Positions 53,207-61,800 of a stretch of 64,000 bases of DNA are shown in pieces. Below the pieces are notes generated by a model, which was not told the origin of the DNA, did no database searches, and was given only the letters and a program-made list of their open reading frames with translations. This DNA comes from Saccharomycopsis fibuligera x Saccharomycopsis cf. fibuligera (lineage: Eukaryota > Ascomycota > Saccharomycetes > Ascoideales > Saccharomycopsidaceae): assembly GCA_001936135.1 (NCBI GenBank), contig CP012809.1, positions 186,001-250,000 on the forward strand. The letters are read 5' to 3'. Numbering within the stretch: position 1 is the first letter of the stretch; every line of letters begins with the position of its first letter. Both the position numbers and the translations under genes were made by a program.

Positions 53207-54837
53207 CTCAGCGGCCTCATCAACATATTCGAGCTTCTAGCTCGTTGGCTTCCATTGATTTCAAATTGAATGATTTGAAACTTATGGCTGACCAATTATC
53301 GTCATCGGCAGGGAATTCAGTAGATTCAGCTACCAGCATAGCACATAGCGACAATACGAACACAACTAACAGCAACAGCGGCAATAATGACAATGTAACG
53401 ATTAATCCAAAAGCTCTACGAGAAGAAGTGGAAAACAATGCAGGGTTTGATTTTGGTATCCATAATAAAATTTTTGGGGCTAGTCATAACATCCAAAATA
53501 ATCAAAATCAGCACATGAAAAGCAAAAACAGCAATAGTAACAATAGCGGTGGAGCTGTTTTTGATAATAACGGTACTTTCTTGACAAATGACGAGCTAAC
53601 GGCGCTGCTTAACCGTTTTAACAATTACGAAATGTTTAGTGATTTGAAAAGCACCAACTTTTTCAATAATAATTACAATAATAATAAAAATGTTAATGTT
53701 TTTGGTAACGGAAACTTACTGCTGCTGCTGCTGCTGAATAATGATAGCAAAATTGATTTCAGAATGCAAGGAGAGGCAATTAGTGCAATTGCTCAATGGC
53801 TTGATCAGCAAGAAAAAGACAACAATTTGAACACTTTGCCACTGAATAAATCAGCTATTAATGGAAAGAATAACGGTAACAAATTTAGAAGATCTGGTAG
53901 CATGAATGAACTTGACCGGAATCAAACCACTGAAGATGTTTTCCCAAACAACATTAACAGTACAGAGAGTAATGGCAGTCCGTTCAATAGCACCGCAATT
54001 GACGAATCTGATGAATTGTTTGCTGATGATGTTACTGATTCCTCTTTGCTTGATAGATTATCGTATCCAACAACGACCATAGCAACTAGCGCAGCAACCA
54101 ATATTCTTCTAGAAGAAGATGATGACGATGAAGTGGGTATTAATAGAACTGGCAGCCTTTCGACAAAAGAAAAACTCGCGGGTTTAGCTAGTGCTAGTGA
54201 GAAGCGCAAACCAAATAAGCGCCGCAAAAGAACCAAATCTGAATCTAACATTACTGGTTTTCAAAGAGCCATCAGTCATGCTCATAGTCAAAGTCATAGC
54301 AGTTTGCTTAATGGTAATGGTGGTGCAAACGTGAATGGATTGAGTAATCATAAATCACACAACGACTTGCTTGGTAGTTTGAAGAGTACAGCCAGCAATA
54401 GTAATGATACCAGAATACTTCCCGAGTTAGCTGCTGCTGATAGTAATAGCAACATTTTCAAGCTGCCGCGACCACATGCGACAAAAGCATCCAGTTACTC
54501 GGCTGGCTCTTCGGGGGCCACTAACAACAATCACTTCCATAATGGTGGTAACAGCCATGGCGGTTCTGCTGGTTCTGCTGGTAGTGGTAGCACTTCTGGC
54601 CCAGTTAATGGTAAGATCGACATTACCAACATTCATCACATCTCAATCCCTTCAAATGATGCTGGTAAGCCATTCCAATGCAGCAGTTGTGAGAAATCTT
54701 TCAGAAGACAAGAACATTTAAAGCGCCATTTCAGATCTGTGCATAGCAATGAGCGACCATTTGAGTGCAGCTTCTGTGACAAAAAGTTTAGTCGAAGCGA
54801 TAACTTGGCCCAACATTTGAGAACTCATAAGAAATAA
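51967..54837 (+). CDS. MSN2: Msn2/Msn4-type C2H2 zinc-finger transcription factor
   Basis: Stress-response regulator of the Msn2/Msn4 family, which binds STREs (CCCCT). A TTG and a GAC codon precede the ATG at 51967, giving 956 residues. Two C-terminal C2H2 fingers begin at C905: [17 protein letters not shown] and [17 protein letters not shown], nearly identical to those of Msn2 including the base-contacting RQEHLKR and RSDNLAQ helices. Upstream is a basic NLS-like segment with PKA-type sites ([15 protein letters not shown], about 748-762), consistent with cAMP control of nuclear entry. The rest is activation-type low complexity: poly-Ala (about 155), poly-Asn (about 165), a 26-residue poly-Gln (nt 53128-53205), and six CTG codons at 53719-53736 that should be serine. 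Position matches MSN2 (YMR037C) in the conserved block; a Candida annotation may call it MSN4. Confidence 0.88.
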
Positions 54838-55728
54838 GTGAGATCTGAAAATAGAAACAGATTCAGGCCACACACTACGATTAAGGTCTATCTATCTCTT
54901 GTCTCTTTAACTGCTTCTTGGAGACTCTAACCTAATAAAAGTTTCTGGAGAGCTGCTAACGGTTTGAAGCATAGCTAACGCGCTATTGTCGTATGCTCTC
55001 TTTGATTATACTCTTTTTCTCTTTTTACTCTTTTTTTTTTTTTTTTTTTGAATTTTTTGTGCCTTTTTAGATTTCTTCTCCGGATATCAAGCGTTCTGAC
55101 TGCCTTGTCTAGGATCATTATTTTTATCTCTATGTTTATTTATTTGTTTGTTTGTTTTTGTTTTTTTTTTTTTTTTTTTTTTTTTTTTGGGGGCGCTTTG
55201 GTTTGGTTTTGTTCTTCTATTTTATATATACGTATACATATATAGCTGCTTTGTTCGTCACTTTTTTCTATTTTTTGGTATTTTGGTTTGGTTACTTTGG
55301 GAGACTATGTCTTTTTATTTTTTATTTGTTTTTTTTTTTTTCGTTATTTTCTTTTTTTCATTTGTCAACCATTTTCCTTCATTCTTGATCCAAGTGTCAA
55401 ACTGTACTGGTGACTAATTGCTTCTGAAACTTTTGTCGCTTTGGGATCGTTTTTTTCTTTACCTTCTTTAGTTTATGTTATATTTACTTACTTGCTCCAT
55501 ACATTTATACTTTGTTACACTTTTACTATACTCTATAAGCTTTGTCGTCATACGTTGCGCATTCTCATATAAATACTACCACTGTTACTCATACGACTAC
55601 TGTAACCACAACACAAGTTATCTTCTTGTCTTTTAGGTTTCATGTTCTCTGTGGATCTCTCGAATGCAACTATCATTTTGTTGAACCCAGGAATGTATAT
55701 ATATTGTATGTGTTTATGTATTGTGAGG

Positions 55729-55765
<37 letters not shown>

Positions 55766-55773
55766 GAGGAGTT
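54838..55773. other. Convergent spacer with extreme homopolymers
   Basis: About 0.94 kb, very T-rich on the + strand: T20-plus near 55031-55050, T28 at 55161-55188, T11-plus near 55330, and A36 at 55729-55764. Frames here read poly-Phe or poly-Lys and are not genes. Confidence 0.65.
55729..55764. repeat. 36-bp A/T homopolymer
   Basis: An uninterrupted run of 36 A on the + strand. For the DUF3445 gene it is a T36 run starting 9 nt after the stop codon. Its exact length may be inaccurate in an assembly. Confidence 0.9.
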
Positions 55774-57009
55774 CTACTCTTGCAAAAATCGCTTCACTGC
55801 ATTACCCCAATAATTTCTCATTTTATAATATGCCAAGTCTGCTGGTAGCCCATCTATTGCCTTCACCAAATCTTCCGCTAAACCTTCCTTCTTGATCTCC
55901 TTAAGCGGAGTCAAATACGTTCTAATTAACATAATATTAGCTCTCAGTTTGGGCATTCTGGTGAAAACTTGTCTCTCCACTCTTAAAAATGCCAGATTGT
56001 CAAAATCCGCATCATCATACTCCATTGGCACGATTTTATCTTCCATTCCCGGTCTGCCTTTATGTAACGAATTGTGGTCCGGATTAAAAAGACGGTTGTG
56101 CATTTGAATGGACCAGTTGGTACGATACCACAAATGTTGAGGCTCAAGACGGTTGAAAAAACGTTGCATGGCAAGTTGCAATCTTTCACGATACTGCGGA
56201 ATTGGACTATGGATAAATGAAATTGGCTGGTTAAAATTCAAAGACGTGTTGAATCCGGCAGGGAAGGTTTCATAGTACGCTTTCAAACGATATTCGTCAT
56301 TGACGTTGGCTGGCTCATTCTTGAGGAGGATGAAAACGTCTTCTTCGGTGTTGTTGCCGATTAACTCAAGGAGAAGTTTTGGAGGTGTATGGGAAATGTC
56401 TAATGGTAAATATTCTCCTGTTATGGAGTTATGAATGTGTTTTGATGACCTCTCGTCTTTGAGAGTTTTCGTATGTTCGTTATCTTTGTCCTTGACAACG
56501 TCCACAATTTTAAAGTATTGCGGATACCGTTTTAGCAAGAATTGAGTAATGATTTCATAGTACTCCCGTACTGCCAAGGCCACTGATTCATCATTATCCA
56601 CACAATCAATAATCTCATCATAATTTTCCTTGCACAACTTTTTGCGAAGTTCCGTACGTTCTTTGTATGTACTTTCCATCAATATCAACTCTTCAGGATC
56701 TTTTGAGAGATTTCTGATACCCATGTTGATCCGGAAATCTTTCTTGCCAACGAAGGGACGAAATGGAATTGGTGGTGTGTCTTGGTATCGGAATTCAGGA
56801 CAAACAGCGTTAATGGCAGACGGTAATGGAACTTTAGTGGCGAATTTGGTGTCAGATTTGTGGTTTGCAGAAGCAGTCACAGTTGACTTTGCCTTAGTGG
56901 TAATCTTGAAAGCAACGAGCACTAGTGCACAGAAAACGCTGAAGACAAGGGCTCTATGTTTAGGTAACAACTGCTTTATTGATGGAAACTGTACCAAAGA
57001 AGAGTTCAT
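55774..57009 (-). CDS. DUF3445 haem-dependent oxidative demethylase-like protein, membrane-anchored
   Basis: The 411 residues match the DUF3445/HDOD family of fungal and bacterial proteins, thought to be haem-dependent oxidative N-demethylases. A hydrophobic helix at about 19-36 (VFSVFCALVLVAFKI) should anchor the N-terminus in a membrane. The domain starts at about 78: PIPFRPFVGKKDFRINMGIRN, SLNFNQPISFIHSPIP (about 255-270), a RTNWSIQ motif near 300 and LRVERQVFTRMP then IRTYLTPL near 350-375. The substrate is unknown in yeast. The CDS is intact. It shares a 1.9-kb upstream region with SEC16 in divergent orientation and carries a T36 run immediately after its stop codon. Confidence 0.85.
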   Translation of the reverse strand: MNSSLVQFPSIKQLLPKHRALVFSVFCALVLVAFKITTKAKSTVTASANHKSDTKFATKVPLPSAINAVCPEFRYQDTPPIPFRPFVGKKDFRINMGIRNLSKDPEELILMESTYKERTELRKKLCKENYDEIIDCVDNDESVALAVREYYEIITQFLLKRYPQYFKIVDVVKDKDNEHTKTLKDERSSKHIHNSITGEYLPLDISHTPPKLLLELIGNNTEEDVFILLKNEPANVNDEYRLKAYYETFPAGFNTSLNFNQPISFIHSPIPQYRERLQLAMQRFFNRLEPQHLWYRTNWSIQMHNRLFNPDHNSLHKGRPGMEDKIVPMEYDDADFDNLAFLRVERQVFTRMPKLRANIMLIRTYLTPLKEIKKEGLAEDLVKAIDGLPADLAYYKMRNYWGNAVKRFLQE

Positions 57010-58889
57010 GATGGGCGAATAAGTCGGGAAGATATATTATAGAATAAAAAGTGGCTGCCACTAGCACTTATAGGATGGTTTCCTGGTGTATATATAGTGC
57101 AGCAATGATCTGGTAAAACTGTGCGAAACTGAAGTCGAGGAGGAGAAAGGTACAGAAATTTCAAGCCTATATATGCGATTTCTCAGATCGTATATCTTGC
57201 CACTATATATATATATATTTATAAATCAGCAATTGTCTATCCCTGTACAAGAGTAGGGAGTTGTTATCTCTCAGTTTGGTTATCAGATAAGGAGAAGGTG
57301 ATCTCTGATTATTTTTCCCCGGGGAAGCAGCATGCATGAAGCCATCGACTGATAGATAACAGGATTCCCCCCAAAGCGGGGTCACTGCAAACTAATACCA
57401 AGTGAAGAAAAGTGTTGAAAGGCAATGTTGTAGAGATGGTGATGGGCTTCGATGACGTCTATTTGCTTGAATGGGTTTTGATAGCCATTAACAGAAAATT
57501 ATAAAGTGTTTTTCTATGACTTGATAAGCAAGGAGAGACGGGCCGCTGAGTGTGACTGGTACTTTTGTATGCACATTTTTGTCCTTGCAATGCTCATTAA
57601 CAAAAGCATGGGTAAGTTGTGGGTCCCTTTTGTGTATGTGGCTACTTTTGGAGTAAAGAGTGAGGTATGTTGTTTATAGAAAATGCCAACTTTTTACTCG
57701 ACAATAGTTTATAGTACTAATCAAGAAATTTAGAGCATTTTAGTCGTTTGTAGACTGTATTTTGTAAAAACACTTTTGGTACAGTCTCTTTCTTCCCTAT
57801 TTTTACGTTAAGCTACAGTAAAGTGTGTTTGTGTACAACACATAAAAAGAGAGGCCCTTTTAACGCCAGCAGACCCAGATAAGATTTCTATTTACTATAT
57901 CTGTATGGTAAAGATCCAAGGAAAGCTGGATACTTATCAACACCTAAAGAAACGACTCTAGCTGCAAAAAGAGAAAAAAGAGAAAAAAAAAAAAACATTT
58001 TTTTCTTTAATTTTTTTTTTTCAAAATATTGTCTGATAAGATAAAACACATATTAACAGCTTTTAATGGTGGGAATATAGACGTAAATAACAAAGACGCT
58101 AGAGAATTGCAATTCATTCACGAACTGGCACAACTTGTAGGATGTATCATGCTACGTTTCTCATTATTTCCAAGCTCATGATCCTGTAAGATTGTTATTT
58201 TCCAGTCGTTTGGTGTTTGAGCCACTGACAACATTTCACTATTCTTTAATAAGACACACAATAAACATCAGAGGCCTCTTTTATACATGGGGTTTATAGA
58301 GACTGCTTTACAATCTATGCCTTAAAGACATTCAAGAAAAATCATGATTTGAATTGGCACTTCATATAGGTTTCGGCAGTGTAGTGCTCTTGGTAATAAT
58401 GTCGTGCCTTAGTCACGAGCCCCGCCCCACAACTGTCAGCGACTGTTCTACTCACCGCTTCACTTTTTCTTTGTCGCTTCCTGTTTTGTCGCTTCTGCAA
58501 ATTCATCGACATCTTTTGAGAGGCCAGCAAATACATATAGAATTATCACAGAGGCAAAACTCCTAGCTTGTACACTATTCATCAATTTGCCACTATATTG
58601 CTTAACTGACGCTCTGTTATTGCTAATTGTCTTATTTCAGTACTCGGCCGTTCTCTTTTCATTCTTTTGATACTTTAACCTCAGGTGATTTATTTGATTG
58701 GCCAAAACTTTTTTTTTTTCCTCTCTTAATTTCACTTTATTGATCTACGTTTTTTTTTTTTTTTTGTTTGATCCGCTTGGATTTTGGGCAAAATCATCAT
58801 TGACAAGCCATCAGAATAACGGGGTAGGTCTGCTAAGATATCCAAAATCTAAAAAGCAAGCAATTATTCCTTCAAAAGCAGCATAAATC
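57010..58889. other. Divergent region DUF3445 / SEC16
   Basis: 1.9 kb. It contains a TATATATA run (57204-57218), an inverted CCCCgggg/ccccGGGG-like GC patch at 57319-57324 and 57368-57380, A/T runs near 57975-58022, and a T-rich SEC16 leader (58700-58765). The ATG at 58890 is preceded by GCATAAATC. No gene or RNA is supported. Confidence 0.6.
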
Positions 58890-61800
58890 ATGGCTGACGA
58901 TTTCAATTCAGACTCGTTTTTCGAGCAGCTTGCGGCAGAAGGCGTAAATTTCAACAACAATCAAAACCACAATAGCTCAACATCAACCAACAATGACAAT
59001 GACAATCCACTCAATAGCCTAAGTTTAAGCAGAAGCAATAGCAGTAATGGTCTAAACATCTCTCGCACGAAAAGCAAAAGCAGTAGCATTTTGTCATCGA
59101 AACGTAGCAACAGCAAGAGCGCTAATGCTAGCAAACGGAACAGCGCCAGTGGTAGTGCTTCCTCTAGCAAAAGAAATAGTGCCACAAATATTAACGGTGG
59201 GATTGGAACAAAGAGATTAGGGAGAAGTGCTAATTCAAGTTCCAGCAGTATTGCTTTCAATAGTAATACAGCCATTGAGAATAATAGTGATAGCAAGAGT
59301 AATACCAATGCTAATAATGATAACATCGATTATAGTAATAGCAGCAGCGGCAATACCAATATCATTGTCCGCACAGATAATGGTGAAAGTTCCAAAGATG
59401 GCAAAATCGACAACAACGAAACAAAAGACGAAGAGCTGCTGCAGCAAAATATCCCACAACAAACAAGAAATGAGTCCGATAATGACCATGATAGTATCAC
59501 TGCTATCGCTACTGGAAAAGAACCAATAATACCGCAACAACAGTCAGTGCAAGAACCAGAATCAACGACGGCTCCAGCATCTGAAAGCGCTGCGATCACC
59601 GACAACACAGATTTAATTGTTGAAGATACCAAAGTGGATGATTTGTGGGGCAATGATTTCGATATCAATGAAAAGAGTGATGAACTAAATGCAATTTTCG
59701 GAAATAGCAATGCAGCTGTAAATGCTGAGGAGGGACAGCACACAAAGGAGGAGGTGTCACCGGAGGCATCACAGCAGAACGTTGATAATACTGGGTCTGA
59801 ACCTTCTGAGGTGAAGCCATTGAAAACACCACAGATACCACAAGCACATCAATCTGAACAACCCGAAGCGCCAGGGCAATTAGAAAAACCAGATCAAGCA
59901 CAACAGCCTCAGCCTCAGCCTGACTCAGTGCCGGTATCAGAAATCAAAGAAAACACAACCACCATCGTAGGTCAAGAAAATTATCCTACCGCGGCTCCAA
60001 AAATTGCAAGAGATATTGATAATGCAACCACTACGCAGCAATTGGATGAGGCGTTTAACAAAATAGACAATTTACCAATCACTAAGCAACCTGAAGCGGA
60101 AATTCAAGAACGACAGTCAGAACAAGAGCAGGAGCAAAGTGAAGACGAAGCGCATGTGCCAGTTGAAGAGAAGCCTAAATTGGATGACATTTTTGATAAT
60201 GACTCAGATGGGGATTTGCAAATTGATGAGTTTCCTAATTTTGATCCAAAAGAGCACTTATCTGAGCCAAAAGAAGAAACGTTGCCAAACGCTGTTGCAG
60301 ATACAGACGTCAACAAAGAGGATTTATTCCAACATGATGAAACTAACACCAAGGAAAATATCAATAGTAGTAAAAGCAGCATTAATGAAGCCAAACGCAC
60401 TATTGATGATATTTTCAGTGGAAATGATGACATTGCTGATGATGGCGAATTTGACAAGATTGTCAGGGCTCAGCAAAGTAGTGAAGAAGAAAATTATGTT
60501 GAAAATAAGGAAGTCGAGGAAAAAGTCAATGGAGGCAAGCCTCAGGAAGATTTGACAAAGTCAGAAAACCAGAAAAATTTACCAAGAGCATCAGAAGTAA
60601 TTGCAAACAACGAATCAAGTAGTAACATTGATGACATTTTTGGCCGAAATGATGAAAGCACCAATGATGTTGATTTTGAAGCAATTATTGGCGGTCAACA
60701 CGAAAAAAGCAATTTCGATGATGATGAAAAAGACAAAGAAATTATCAAAAAGAAGTCTCAAAAAAATGCGACAGAACCAAAAGTTAACCAGAAAATAACT
60801 TCAACAGCACCTGTGTCTGTAAATGCTGAGGGCACAAACGCAGATGGCAAAAAAAACAGTTCAAACATAGATGATATACTCGGCTTGCAGCATGAAGGAC
60901 AAATGCATAATGATGAGTTTGACCAACTATTTGGTGCTGTTCAACAAGAGCAGTCACACCAACCACAACAAGATGAGGGCTCTGCTGCGCATGTTCAGCC
61001 TCAACCAGTTGCTGAAAATGAACCCAAGCCTGGATCTGAGCCTCAATCTCAGCTTACTGCTGAAAATGAATCTCAACCCCACTCTGCAAATCATGGTAGT
61101 ACCAATAACAATGCAGTCACAACTAAAATAGGGTCTTCGAAACCTGGAGACACAAAAACATTTTCTAAGTTAGATGATATTTTTGGTTCTGATGACGAAG
61201 ATGATGAAGAAGAGTTGTTAATTGACGAGGACCAAAATCACGAGGAAAAAAAAGGAGTCAACGAAGTTGTTAATACTGAGCTTACGGACGATTTGAAGGA
61301 CACCCAAGTTGATGCTTTGTTTAATGATGAAACAGATTTTGGTAATCTTATTGGAGACAATGAGGAAGAAAAGAAACAAAGTGGAAACGTCGACAACAAT
61401 AACAACTTAGAGAAAAAATTTGGGTTCCTTGATGATGATGACGATGATGAAATATTAGATGATGAAATATTAGATGATGAAGCTCCAACAACACAACAGC
61501 AACAACAACCTATAACGCCACAACCTCAGCATCAAACACTACAAAAGTCAAAGCAAAATAAATATGATCCAACTGTTACTACAAATAGCAGAGGCGGCAG
61601 TGTTCGTGATAGCCCTGCTGCCAACAGGTACAATTCTCGCTCATATGCTCCAATTTCTGTGGCCCCTGCCCCACCAGCATCACCGGCTAAAAAAGTGAAA
61701 AAGAAGGCCAGTAATTTTTTTGAAGAGTTGCCTCTTTCAATGCCGGGAGTTAAACCAAGACCATCAAGAGCAGAACTCAAGAAACAACATCAGGCAGCAT

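Noticed and set aside
55040-55417. Open frames rich in Phe/Leu
   Set aside because: They are translations of poly-T tracts in a 3' spacer, not genes.
55729-55764. Poly-A tail of a retrocopied gene
   Set aside because: No coding sequence or retro-element remnant precedes the A36 run on the + strand, and no flanking duplication is visible.
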